Shown here: one piece after another, positions 29,082 to 38,355 of the stretch
Layout: the number at the start of each line of letters is the position of its first letter
Numbering within the stretch: the stretch's first letter is position 1
Assembly: GCF_021389955.1 (NCBI RefSeq)
Contig: NZ_CP089980.1
Span: 2,723,001-2,787,000 of the forward strand
Source: Fulvivirga maritima
GTDB lineage: Bacteria; Bacteroidota; Bacteroidia; Cytophagales; Cyclobacteriaceae
Direction of reading: 5' to 3'
DNA: 64,000 bases
Translations under genes and position numbers: made by a program
Notes under the pieces: model-generated
Told to the model about the DNA's origin: nothing
Databases searched by the model: none
What the model saw: only the letters and a program-made list of their open reading frames with translations

Positions 29082-32000
29082 ATGAAAAAAAATATATACT
29101 TTTTAATTTTTATTGCGGGCTGCTTTTTCTCCCAGCAGGTAAGTGCCCAATCTTATCCTGTTCAGGCTACCTTTCAGCTTACACCGCCTTATTCATTATA
29201 CCTTTCAGATTATGCCGCAGCTGATAATAACCGGTTTGCCTTAAATGTGCTCTTGCGAGATCTCTCTCGACAAGATTTGCAGGTAAGACTTAGGCTTACC
29301 ATTGAAGGAACAGGTGTTTCCATAACTACTCGCCCTGACTATAGACCACAGCCGCTGTTTTTACAAGGAGGCATGCCCCTCATGTTAGGGGCAGCAGATT
29401 TAGGAGCCTATTTTAACCCGGAGAATCTTATTTTTCAAGGGATAAGTAAAGACCAGGTGGTTAGGGGTAATGCCCTCCCTGAAGGCTTTTATAGAATATG
29501 TTTTGAAGTTCTTGAATATAATTTGGGTACAGAAGTCTCTAATATGGCTTGTGGTTCTGCCTGGCTCATGTTAAATGACCCGCCTATTATTAATACCCCT
29601 TTTAATGGTGAAAAGGTAAGAGTGCAAGATCCGCAAACCCAACTTTTTCAATGGACCCCAAGGCACACCGGCTCACCTAACTCTGCTTTTTCTACCGCTT
29701 ATGATTTTGAACTGGTAGAACTTTGGCCAGAAGGAAGAGACCCCAATAATGCTATTCAAAGCACGCCGCCTATTTATGAAACTACCACCTACAGTACCAG
29801 CCTGGTTTATGGTATTGCGGAGCCTCCATTAGTGCCTGGCCGGCGTTATGCATTTAGGGTAAGAGCCAGAGCTATTAATGGAATAGAGCCCATGGACCTG
29901 TTTAAAAACGATGGGTACAGTGAAGTATATTCATTTATTTATGGAGATGCCTGCTCTCCTCCTGTAGTGGTAGAGGCCAGTACCGTGAGCAGTAGCAGAA
30001 TAAAAGTGAGCTGGCAGACAGGCCCGGCACAAACCGAGTTTGTGGTCTATTATAGAAAAGAAGGCAGTGACGATGAGTGGCAATCTGAAAAAACTTATTT
30101 GGAAGAGTTGACATTAGATGGTCTTCAACCAGAAACCACTTATGAATTTCAAGTGGCGGCTTTGTGTGGCGCTGCTAACGGAGGGAAAAGTGGTGTTGTT
30201 ACCTCTGCTACTTCTGAAAACCCAGTTACCAACTACACCTGTGGAGCCCAGCCCGGAGATATTGATCTGGAGAATCAGGAGGCTTTGCCTGAGCTTAATC
30301 CCGGAGATATTTTTAAAGCAGGAGATGTAGAAGTACGCGTTATTAATGCCTCGGGTAGTAATGGTACTTTTTCAGGAAAAGGTCATGCTGAAATGCCATG
30401 GCTAAAGCACGTAAAAGTGAGAGTAGAGTTTGAAGGTATTTTTATCAATACAGACCTGCAAATGATCAACGGAGCTGTAACTACTATTTTTAATGCTGAC
30501 AGCCCCCTGATGTTTGATCTCGATGCGCTGGGAGGTGATGATGCAGCTGAAGAAGGTGGTGGCGCTGAAGATCAGGCAGCTCCTTTTGACGGCACTACCA
30601 TTAAAGTAGACGGCACTGTAGCGTCAGTAACGGTAGATGAGAGTGGGCAGATTATAGTAGAAAAAGAAGATGGTACCACTGAAACCTTCACCCAGGAAAC
30701 AGATCCTGAAACAGGCGAAAGAGTTCCTACTCAAATCACTGATGACGAAGGCAATACTTATACTGTGGATAAGGATGGCAATGTAAGTAAAAGCTCTGCT
30801 AGTGGTCCTCCTGCTCTGCAACCAGGAGCTGAGTGGGATTATTTAGTGAAGTTTAATGCTTACGACCGCCAAAATTATGGCTTAGATATTAAAGACCAAA
30901 GTGCATTTACTGATTATAACAGAACACTTATAGATAGTGCAGATTATTATGTGCCATGGAAGTCAATGGAAACAGGGCAGATAGACTATGTAAATGCCAC
31001 CTTGGAAGGAAATGAGTCTTTTCCAGAAGTTATAGCTTTTAAAAGTGCTATTGGAGGAACCTTAGGCACTCAACCTGCAGAGGCAGAAAACCAAAAGCAA
31101 GTGATGTTAGTAGGAGGCATGCCCGAATCCACACAGGAGGTATATGCCTACGTAGTGCAGGAAGATGAAGAAGGCAATGAGACCGAATATACCGTAGGGC
31201 AGCTTAATATGGTGAGTTATACGAAGGAGCGTAATACCGTGGTATTAGTTCCTGTAAACGGAGCCTCTATCCCTGGCAATATTCAACAAGGTATTAACGA
31301 TATTTTTAAGCAAGGGGTAGCAGAATGGAATGTACAGATTGCTGACTCATACACGGTAGATAGCGAAACCTTGGCAGACTTAGCAGTACCGGAGAGCAGT
31401 GGTGTATTGGCTAGTTTCCCAAGTAAGATGCGTCAGTTTAACAGAAGGTTTAAGAACTCAATAAATTTTGATAATCATGCATACTATCTGTTTGTGATCG
31501 ATGGGGACGGAGGAGACCGTGACGGGTTTATGCCTTTCAAAAGACAATTTGGTTATATCTGGAGAAAAAATGGAAGTATTGACCTGGCTGCCGTGGTAGC
31601 GCATGAACTATCCCACGGAGCCTTCAGACTGCGCCATACCTTCAGCTCAGAGGCTTACGTAACAGGAGAGGGCCAAACCAACGGCAACCTAATGGATTAC
31701 CCCGCAGGCAAAAGCCTAAGAAAATATCAGTGGGATTACATCCATAACCCCGAAAGTATGATAGGATGGTTTCAGGATGATGAGGAGAGTGAGCTTTCTA
31801 GTGACATTGCTGATGTACAGTGGGTTGATCAAGAATGTTCAGGCTGTAGTTTTGTAAGTCCTGCGGGAAAACCATTTAATATCCCGGAAAAAGTGACATC
31901 ACTTGCCGTGATGAAGCCTGCAGAAGGAGGTGTTGCCACTTCTCAAATTTTGAAGGAAGCTATTTATGGCTTTAAATTTACATCAGGGGAGTCCTATTTT

Positions 32001-33746
32001 GCAAGGATAGTGGATGGAGATTTCCAAGGATATTATCCTACTTCAGAAGAGATGACGGATGAGCCTAGGAAATTTGCAGGTACTGAAACTGTGTATGGCG
32101 AAGGTATGGAGTTAACTTTGTGGGAGTGGGAAACGGACAATCAGAAGTTTGATACTTTTATCGTTAATGATATTTCAGGGTTTTCAGCTCCAGAAGATTG
32201 GAGTAATTACATCGCAAATGGTACTGTTGTAAGTAGTATGTGTATGAGTTGTGTTACAAGAGACTTTGTTGTGCATAATCAGGAGACTCTTGACGAATTA
32301 TTAGAAATGACTGCTGAGGCCAGAGAGGAACAATATGATGATGATATTGTCAGGTTTAGGAATAAAATAAAGGAGCTGGATCAAAGTGGGAGATATTATT
32401 ATGCTACAGGTAATGCAATTGCAGAATCTGATGAGGTGATAATAAAGGATAAACTTCAATCCTATTATGAAGTAAATCAAAAGTATAATGAAAGTAGTAA
32501 TAGAAAGATCTTCTTGGTATATGACGAAATTAACTATGCTTTACCAAGTGGAGGAGGAAATGAGTTTGCAGAAGATGTTTTAGAAGGCTTGGGGATATCA
32601 GGAGATATAACACTGATGATTATTCCTTATTTGGATCGTGAAAAGGTAGTGATTGAATCTAATGATGCTATGCATCTTGAGAATATTTATTATTCTTTTG
32701 GAGGAGTTTCCGGGTATGATGCTCAGAGTATTGATATGGGGTCGAATGATGTCAAGTCATATTTCTTGGATATTTATAGGAATATAAGTAAACCCATAGA
32801 AATACATAGCTACCTGTTGGACTTTAAAGGAACTATCCAATATTATTTATCTTCTCATAATAATGTTACAGGTTATGATTACACTGAAGGTTTAAATATA
32901 TATGCAGACAAAGATATGAGTATAGCTGTTAGTCATGTTAGGTGGCAAAATCAGTCGGCTAGCTATAAAATGAATTCAATACAGCAGCATACACCAATTG
33001 CTGAAAAATACTTAGAAATAATAGGTTTAGAAAGGTCAAAATCAGATTATGGAACGGTTGATTTTGATCATAATCTTAAAGAGATAGGTATTATAAGAGC
33101 AGAAATAAGAGATATGTTTGTTTCAGATGTATTAGCCCATAAGTATTCTGACTTAAGAAATGGTAGTCAATTAACTACTCATACTATACCAGAACAATAT
33201 CTTTTTGATACGGGTAATTACTATGAAGTGATAGATTTTTTTGGAACTATAGCTGGTGTTGTTGAGCTTGATTTTGTGTTTGATATTGTAGGGGCAACTT
33301 ATGCTATTTATAGAGGTGACGAAGTAGAAGCAGCTACGTATGCGAGTAGTGTATTTGTGCCATTTGCTAGTGGGGCTACAGCTAGAAATCTTAAAAACAT
33401 GGCTGGAAATATAGGACAGTTTCTTTCAATAAAGGCGAGAAAGGATATTCTTTATGATGTGTTTAAAACTCAAGGAGATAATCTTTTACTAAGATATTCT
33501 GATGATTTGGTAGAGGCTGGTATATTTGAAAATAAATATCTGCTTACTCAGATAGATTTATTGCCAAAAACTCAATCTAATAAATTATTGAATCACTTCG
33601 GAGAGAGTGATGATTTGTTTAAAGTGTTAAATGAAGACCCAGATCTATTGGATATATGGCGTAAATTAGAAGCAAGCGAGGTTGATGAAGCCATCATGAA
33701 AAAAGGAAGCCTATTAAAGAAGACCAAAAAGCTTAATTGTAATTAA
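29082..33746 (+). CDS. TANFOR-domain polymorphic-toxin-like protein with metalloprotease-like motif
   Basis: The 1554-residue protein has a signal peptide (to VSAQ), an N-terminal TANFOR-like region (about 24-290; YPVQATFQLTPPYSLYLSDY), one fibronectin-III domain (about 292-378), and an acidic linker. A metalloprotease-like segment follows: VVAHELSHGAFRLRHTF, with HExxH at 841-845, a further His at 852 and NLMDYP at 869-874 as a possible Met-turn. Near residues 1383-1447 a hydrophobic stretch (ELDFVFDIVGATYAIYRGDE) resembles the pretoxin segment of polymorphic toxins. The C-terminus (FKVLNEDPDLLDIWRKLE) matches a linker often found just before Bacteroidetes toxin domains, but then stops without an obvious effector. 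The next gene starts 1 base later and may supply one. Confidence 0.75.
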   Translation: MKKNIYFLIFIAGCFFSQQVSAQSYPVQATFQLTPPYSLYLSDYAAADNNRFALNVLLRDLSRQDLQVRLRLTIEGTGVSITTRPDYRPQPLFLQGGMPLMLGAADLGAYFNPENLIFQGISKDQVVRGNALPEGFYRICFEVLEYNLGTEVSNMACGSAWLMLNDPPIINTPFNGEKVRVQDPQTQLFQWTPRHTGSPNSAFSTAYDFELVELWPEGRDPNNAIQSTPPIYETTTYSTSLVYGIAEPPLVPGRRYAFRVRARAINGIEPMDLFKNDGYSEVYSFIYGDACSPPVVVEASTVSSSRIKVSWQTGPAQTEFVVYYRKEGSDDEWQSEKTYLEELTLDGLQPETTYEFQVAALCGAANGGKSGVVTSATSENPVTNYTCGAQPGDIDLENQEALPELNPGDIFKAGDVEVRVINASGSNGTFSGKGHAEMPWLKHVKVRVEFEGIFINTDLQMINGAVTTIFNADSPLMFDLDALGGDDAAEEGGGAEDQAAPFDGTTIKVDGTVASVTVDESGQIIVEKEDGTTETFTQETDPETGERVPTQITDDEGNTYTVDKDGNVSKSSASGPPALQPGAEWDYLVKFNAYDRQNYGLDIKDQSAFTDYNRTLIDSADYYVPWKSMETGQIDYVNATLEGNESFPEVIAFKSAIGGTLGTQPAEAENQKQVMLVGGMPESTQEVYAYVVQEDEEGNETEYTVGQLNMVSYTKERNTVVLVPVNGASIPGNIQQGINDIFKQGVAEWNVQIADSYTVDSETLADLAVPESSGVLASFPSKMRQFNRRFKNSINFDNHAYYLFVIDGDGGDRDGFMPFKRQFGYIWRKNGSIDLAAVVAHELSHGAFRLRHTFSSEAYVTGEGQTNGNLMDYPAGKSLRKYQWDYIHNPESMIGWFQDDEESELSSDIADVQWVDQECSGCSFVSPAGKPFNIPEKVTSLAVMKPAEGGVATSQILKEAIYGFKFTSGESYFARIVDGDFQGYYPTSEEMTDEPRKFAGTETVYGEGMELTLWEWETDNQKFDTFIVNDISGFSAPEDWSNYIANGTVVSSMCMSCVTRDFVVHNQETLDELLEMTAEAREEQYDDDIVRFRNKIKELDQSGRYYYATGNAIAESDEVIIKDKLQSYYEVNQKYNESSNRKIFLVYDEINYALPSGGGNEFAEDVLEGLGISGDITLMIIPYLDREKVVIESNDAMHLENIYYSFGGVSGYDAQSIDMGSNDVKSYFLDIYRNISKPIEIHSYLLDFKGTIQYYLSSHNNVTGYDYTEGLNIYADKDMSIAVSHVRWQNQSASYKMNSIQQHTPIAEKYLEIIGLERSKSDYGTVDFDHNLKEIGIIRAEIRDMFVSDVLAHKYSDLRNGSQLTTHTIPEQYLFDTGNYYEVIDFFGTIAGVVELDFVFDIVGATYAIYRGDEVEAATYASSVFVPFASGATARNLKNMAGNIGQFLSIKARKDILYDVFKTQGDNLLLRYSDDLVEAGIFENKYLLTQIDLLPKTQSNKLLNHFGESDDLFKVLNEDPDLLDIWRKLEASEVDEAIMKKGSLLKKTKKLNCN

Positions 33747-33747
33747 T

Positions 33748-34767
33748 ATGAAAATAAGCAAAATAGTAGTTTTATTACTGCTCTTATTTACTCAACTCAC
33801 CTACGGCCAGTGTGATCTTGATGATTTCATAGCAGACATTTCAGCCAACACTCCTGAGAGTGTTGCGCTGAAGAACGCTGTTTTGAAGGATGAGGAGTTG
33901 GTGGACGCATGGCGAAGAGCTTTTGACATTTTTCCCACGAACAGTAAGTTCATAACAGACATAGCCACTTTAGATAAGATTTCAAAGCTAGCTTCGGAGG
34001 GTTCAGCCTTTAGAACCAAGTTAGGGAGTAACTGGTCTGATGCATTGGATGATATTTTAAGAACTGCTAATGACTTGAAATGTAGTAGTTGTGGAAATGC
34101 AGGAAGAATTGGTAGGTCTTCAATTGATCAGTTTTTAGATGATGTAGACTATTTTGTTTCGAACTTCAACGTGAGTTCGGGAGGAAAAGGAGAAGTGTTT
34201 TACAATTGGATGCGAGGGACTACTAAAAACGGATCAGTTCCAACATCAAATCAATTAGATGAATTACATCAAACTATCCGAGACCTGTCAAATAGAGGTG
34301 TGAAAGAAGCTGATGTTAGAGGGTTAGGGGAAGCGTTTGATCTTGGTAAACCAGGGGCTGCCCTTAAGGAATATGACTTGAGATTAGTCAATAATGTTTA
34401 TACGGAGTATAAAAATGTGAATTATGCTTCTAACGCTCTTGTTAATCAATCACAGACAATTGACCAGTTTATCAATGGTTATCTAAGGAACATTGAGAGC
34501 TTTGATAAATTTCAATGGAAAGCGTACTTTGATAAACTTAAAAGTGCTTGGGGGTCTGAAGCTAATGCACTTACCCAAATGAAGAGTCAATGGAAGACTG
34601 TATTTGAAAGTAAGTCAGATGATATTTTTGAAGTGATTTGGGGAAATCAAAATTTAAAGAATAGCCTTTTTGATTCTGGTCTAACTAAAGCTGATGCTAA
34701 GTTGGATTTTGTAGATATGGTAAGTAGCACAGATGATGCTTTATATAAGTTCATTAAAGTAGAATAG
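33748..34767 (+). CDS. Secreted nuclease-like toxin candidate
   Basis: The 339-residue protein has its own signal peptide (MKISKIVVLLLLLFTQLTYG). Its N-terminal half contains the linker style of Bacteroidetes polymorphic toxins (DEELVDAWRRAFDIFPTNSK) and a CSSC pair. The C-terminal half contains an acidic-Lys arrangement, E208 and D210 followed by E220-Y-K222 (KEYDLRLVNN then TEYKNV), spaced like the active site of PD-(D/E)XK nucleases. It follows the TANFOR protein by 1 base and precedes a cytosolic protein by 4 bases, the layout of effector then immunity gene. Toxin activity is inferred from motif and context; it could instead be a non-enzymatic surface protein. Confidence 0.6.
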   Translation: MKISKIVVLLLLLFTQLTYGQCDLDDFIADISANTPESVALKNAVLKDEELVDAWRRAFDIFPTNSKFITDIATLDKISKLASEGSAFRTKLGSNWSDALDDILRTANDLKCSSCGNAGRIGRSSIDQFLDDVDYFVSNFNVSSGGKGEVFYNWMRGTTKNGSVPTSNQLDELHQTIRDLSNRGVKEADVRGLGEAFDLGKPGAALKEYDLRLVNNVYTEYKNVNYASNALVNQSQTIDQFINGYLRNIESFDKFQWKAYFDKLKSAWGSEANALTQMKSQWKTVFESKSDDIFEVIWGNQNLKNSLFDSGLTKADAKLDFVDMVSSTDDALYKFIKVE

Positions 34768-34771
34768 TTTT

Positions 34772-35809
34772 ATGTATGCAATCACTGAAAAATTAAGTGG
34801 AGTATCAGGAATAAAGTCATTCAAAGGAGAACTTTATTATACGATTAACGGTGTACTAACAGTCAATGGTGAGTCAATTATTGAAGATGTAGAAGGGTAT
34901 TCTTTTTGGTTTGTTCATCAAGGGATTTATTTTTTTACAGAAGATGGTGAAAGAAGGTTTAAAAAAGGAGGTGTCAGTCAGTTGATTAATACTCCTTTAT
35001 TTGTTGGAACGGAATCAGGGGGTAAAATTCTTTGTAAAAGTGGTTTTCGGAGAGAAAACAGAAAATGGAAGTGGCAGCTTGGAGAGTTCGATCTTGAATC
35101 TTGTAGCGAAGTAAGAGAACTTCCCTTTGAAAATTATACTGTAGAATTGGTAGTTGCAGGTGGTGGCATTGGATATTTTGATAAGAATAAAATATCTGCT
35201 TTGGATATCAAAGAAAGTCAAATTAAGTGGGAGTTAGTACTTGATCAATTTGGAGAAGTTGAACTCCAAAGGATTTTAGGTGTATATCAGGGTCAATTAT
35301 TAGTAGCTTGTAGTGATCATTTACTATTATCGATTGATGTCAATACAGGAGGAATTATTCATGAGTGGCGTGAGCTAAAAGGTTTTGAGGTTGGTTCATT
35401 TTACAAAGACGTACTTCCAGACCCAACGAATTTTGTATTGGATAAAAGTGCTTCTAAGCTGATAGGTGTTTTTGATACCTATTATTTTGAAATTAATCTA
35501 GACTCTAAAGAAATCAGCTATCATCAGTTGAAAGATGAGTTGTTCAAGTATGGTGTAAGCGATTTTCGTCCTTTTAATAATAACCCTTTTACATCAGAGC
35601 ATCTTTTTTTAACTGCACATACTTATTTGGAGGAAGTTCCAAATGTTGATTTAAGCTCGGTTCTTATCTTAAACAGGAATACAAAGAAGGTTGATTGGAT
35701 TTATACCTTTAAAGAATCAGGCATTGGAACAAATATCCCTCAAATTACAGATACGCACTTGTATATGCTGGATTTAGAAGGTAGGCTTCATATTTTTGAA
35801 AAAGAATAA
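34772..35809 (+). CDS. Cytosolic beta-propeller-like protein, immunity candidate
   Basis: This 345-residue protein lacks a signal peptide, unlike nearly every other protein in the operon, so it should stay in the cytoplasm. Its sequence is made of short beta-strand units of propeller type (ALDIKESQIKWELVLDQFGE, LLSIDVNTGGIIHEWRE, ILNRNTKKVDWIYTFKES, MLDLEGRLHIFEKE), resembling PQQ or WD-like blades. It is placed 4 bases after the nuclease-like toxin candidate, exactly where polymorphic toxin loci place immunity genes. The immunity role is inference; it could also be a regulator. Confidence 0.6.
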   Translation: MYAITEKLSGVSGIKSFKGELYYTINGVLTVNGESIIEDVEGYSFWFVHQGIYFFTEDGERRFKKGGVSQLINTPLFVGTESGGKILCKSGFRRENRKWKWQLGEFDLESCSEVRELPFENYTVELVVAGGGIGYFDKNKISALDIKESQIKWELVLDQFGEVELQRILGVYQGQLLVACSDHLLLSIDVNTGGIIHEWRELKGFEVGSFYKDVLPDPTNFVLDKSASKLIGVFDTYYFEINLDSKEISYHQLKDELFKYGVSDFRPFNNNPFTSEHLFLTAHTYLEEVPNVDLSSVLILNRNTKKVDWIYTFKESGIGTNIPQITDTHLYMLDLEGRLHIFEKE

Positions 35810-35902
35810 TATAGAGGCTCCCGTTGGTCCGCGCCTGTCTCATTATCGAACGTAGAGATAGCAACACTTGAGCTAACTAAATTTATAACCCCTAACCAAT
35901 AA

Positions 35903-36802
35903 ATGAAAAAGGCATTACTCACCATATTTATAGCCTGTCTCTTTACCTTCACAGTAAGAAGCCAGGACATAGACACTTATTTTCAATCCGTAAGATCTGG
36001 TTCTTACCCACAAATACCTTCAGCGTTTTTCTCTGGAGATATGACTTTAATGAATCAGCTTACGCCATATTACAAAGATTCAATAGATGATGTGAGAGGA
36101 AAGGCCTATTATATTGCTTATAGATCAGCTACTAATACTGATAATCAACAGATCAAAAAAGCAGCTATAGAAGCACTGATAGAAGGTGTAAAAGATAAGG
36201 ATTCTGGTCTTTCAGGAGATAATATAGAATTTCTCACTGAGTTTGATAAAGACTTGTTTTCAGCCAAAGATCAGCAAGAGCTTTTGTCAGCCTTGAGTAC
36301 TATAAAATACCATAAGCCAGAACTTATCAAATTAATCGGCTATGTGAATATTTCGGAAGCAGAGAATACATTGAAAAGCTATGCAGTATCCTCTAATCGC
36401 AGGCTACAATGGTCCGCCTTGCTAGCCATATCTCGCATGGGAGATGAGGCTTCAGCTCAAAAAATCATCAGTATCCTAGAAAATCTCCCGGTAAATGATA
36501 ACCTGGTCTATGAACTAGTGCCAGACTTGGTATACACCCGTAACAAAACGGCCTTTGATTATCTCTTCACCATCATCAACAGCAATGAAAACAACTGCAC
36601 CTCCGCAGACCCAGATAACGAAGCTGCTATCCTTTGTGGCTACAGAGTAATGGAATACCTTGCCCCACACCTCACCGCCCAGCCCCTCCCCACAGAAGAC
36701 GGAGAACTGGCAGTAGATAGTTATGAGCAGGCCTTACAAGAGTTAAGAGCTTGGTATGATAATCATCAGTCTGATTATGGTATATTGGAGGAAGGTTATT
36801 AG
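35903..36802 (+). CDS. Exported HEAT-repeat-like helical protein
   Basis: A signal peptide (MKKALLTIFIACLFTFTVRSQ) precedes a mostly helical 280-residue mature part. Paired helices around residues 70-215 (RGKAYYIAYRSATNTD, RLQWSALLAISRMGDEASAQ) have the look of HEAT-type repeats. The gene is 93 bases after the immunity candidate, so it may be the last gene of the operon or separately expressed. The last third of the coding sequence has noticeably higher GC than its surroundings. No enzymatic motif is visible and the function is unknown. Confidence 0.65.
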   Translation: MKKALLTIFIACLFTFTVRSQDIDTYFQSVRSGSYPQIPSAFFSGDMTLMNQLTPYYKDSIDDVRGKAYYIAYRSATNTDNQQIKKAAIEALIEGVKDKDSGLSGDNIEFLTEFDKDLFSAKDQQELLSALSTIKYHKPELIKLIGYVNISEAENTLKSYAVSSNRRLQWSALLAISRMGDEASAQKIISILENLPVNDNLVYELVPDLVYTRNKTAFDYLFTIINSNENNCTSADPDNEAAILCGYRVMEYLAPHLTAQPLPTEDGELAVDSYEQALQELRAWYDNHQSDYGILEEGY

Positions 36803-37068
36803 ATTGCTTTTGAGATAAGAAGCTAATTTTTGCAGTTAGGTTATCTTGATACTGTAACGAAGGGGTATTCTAACTCATGAGTCATCCTCCTAAATTGGAG
36901 TATTTATAATTTATAATTTTTTTGTTGATATTATTTTTATCTATTAGATTGACCAATTATTAGCTGTTGGCATCAATGGATGCTAATCATACAGAGAGCG
37001 TGATGAATCTTACCCAAAGCAGTAAGATATTTTCATTTTTAAATTAAGACAAATATAAATAAACAACA

Positions 37069-37506
37069 ATGAATAAATTTTTTAAACTAATATTGGCGAC
37101 GTGTATAGTATGTTTTGTTTTTGCCTGTGAAGATGATGAAAATGATCCTGTTACAAAAGAACAGTATATTCAGTTTTTGACAAATGGATCTGAAAAGTCG
37201 TGGAAAATTGATCGAATAATAGATCCAGATGGAAATAACATTAAAAAGGATTGCCAAGATGATGATGTTCTAGTTTTTAAAAAGGAAAATCAAGAATTTA
37301 GTTTCATGTATAATCAAAAGTGTTTTCCAGAATCAACAGACGATTTTGGTACATGGGAAATAAGTGATGACTTAGGGATTTTAACTTTTTATGGGAGTGC
37401 AGCTATTTTAACACTTAATCAGGAAGAGTTAATAATTATGTATGGCTCCTATGATAACAGAAAAGTTACAGGAAGAAGTGATTATGTTTTCACTGCTATA
37501 GAATAG
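37069..37506 (+). CDS. Small surface lipoprotein, paralogue-like to the one at 21984
   Basis: The 145-residue protein has a lipoprotein signal with the lipidated Cys at position 20 (VFAC) followed by EDDEND, an acidic tract typical of surface-exposed Bacteroidetes lipoproteins. The mature part resembles lipocalin-like proteins: an Asn/Gly-Ser-x-K-SW start (NGSEKSWKIDRI), two internal Cys, FGTWEISDDLGILTF and a C-terminal aromatic strand. Length, signal and domain plan match the lipoprotein at 21984-22424. A 266-base gap with no clear gene separates it from the HEAT-like gene, so it probably has its own promoter. Confidence 0.7.
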   Translation: MNKFFKLILATCIVCFVFACEDDENDPVTKEQYIQFLTNGSEKSWKIDRIIDPDGNNIKKDCQDDDVLVFKKENQEFSFMYNQKCFPESTDDFGTWEISDDLGILTFYGSAAILTLNQEELIIMYGSYDNRKVTGRSDYVFTAIE

Positions 37507-37599
37507 ATGTCTATCTATTATAAAATAACATTAAAGTTCCTGCACTTTATTGTAATACTAATATATAAAGCGTAGCGTAGCAATACGCATGCTAAATCC

Positions 37600-37621
37600 A
37601 GGCCGTTATAATTGTCGGCCT
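37600..37621 (+). terminator. Weak terminator after lipoprotein gene
   Basis: AGGCCG (37600-37605) pairs with CGGCCT (37616-37621) around a 10-base loop and is followed by TTATT. It lies 94 bases after the lipoprotein stop. Confidence 0.45.
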
Positions 37622-38104
37622 TATTAAAAATATATTAAGATCTATTTACCTTGTTTTTAAGCAGCTCCACTTTTTTCTTAGGCTAGTAGTCTTTCATAAT
37701 GTGCTGTAGTTTATCTAAGCTATTTAAATGACACTGATATTAAGGCAGGTTCACATATGCAGACATACAATTCAGATGTGCAAACCTTGTAACAAAACTC
37801 ATAATTAACTAAATTGAAACAAGAACAATGGAGGTCAAAATAAAAGGCTCCAATTCGTGTTCCTTAAAAATTAAAATTCAGTTAAGTAATTGATATTCAA
37901 TAATTAATAAGGGGTAGTTATAATCCAGTCATGACTATGTGACCATGACCAATCAGTTACAGAACTCTCCAAACGCCCTCAACAATATTTAATCTTTCCC
38001 ATCTCTCAAATCCCCAACTAGTCCCATGATGCTTTGAAAGCTATCATCAAGCACAATAAAGAACTTCACTTATCACCTAATACAGCGGCTGGTAAAAATA
38101 AGGG

Positions 38105-38150
38105 AAAGACAGCAGGCAGTTCTGCAATAGCAGTAGTGCCTCCTGTCTTT
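38105..38150. repeat. 14-bp inverted repeat with one mismatch
   Basis: AAAGACAGCAGGCA (38105-38118) pairs with TGCCTCCTGTCTTT (38137-38150) except at one position, around an 18-base loop. Followed 14 bases later by a second large inverted repeat; both precede the mob genes. Confidence 0.6.
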
Positions 38151-38164
38151 ATCTTATGGTAGCG

Positions 38165-38215
38165 TTTCTGATCAGCTGGAGAGCGCAGCCACTAAGCGAT
38201 CCTGCTGATCAGAAA
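38165..38215. repeat. Perfect 12-bp inverted repeat upstream of the mob genes
   Basis: TTTCTGATCAGC (38165-38176) and GCTGATCAGAAA (38204-38215) flank 27 bases. A T-run follows at 38224-38229, so it may terminate transcription entering the conjugation module, or be a protein-binding dyad near the transfer origin. Confidence 0.6.
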
Positions 38216-38355
38216 ACAGAAACTTTTTTCCCTTCATAATCTTGGATTCCTGCTTCTGAGAAGGGGTGGCAAGGGGTGGCAACCACATACTCACCACTGG
38301 ATTAGGCCAGCATAAACCCGGTACTTGGTATCATGAAACACCAAAAACACGGATT

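Larger units (their letters stand above)
37507..38355. other. Noncoding junction before the conjugation module
   Basis: About 850 bases hold no convincing gene. It starts with a weak terminator (37600-37621), continues AT-rich, and becomes GC-richer after about 38.0 kb, where two long inverted repeats occur. A stop-bounded fragment near 38030-38160 reads like a short protein end (ALKAIIKHNKELHL) but has no start and may be debris. This is probably the boundary between the T9SS region and the mobile module. Confidence 0.55.

Noticed and set aside
6335-36956. Thirteen-base repeat TTAGATTGACCAA at 6335-6347 and 36944-36956
   Set aside because: Dozens of repeated 13-mers are expected by chance in a window this size and the flanks do not match.
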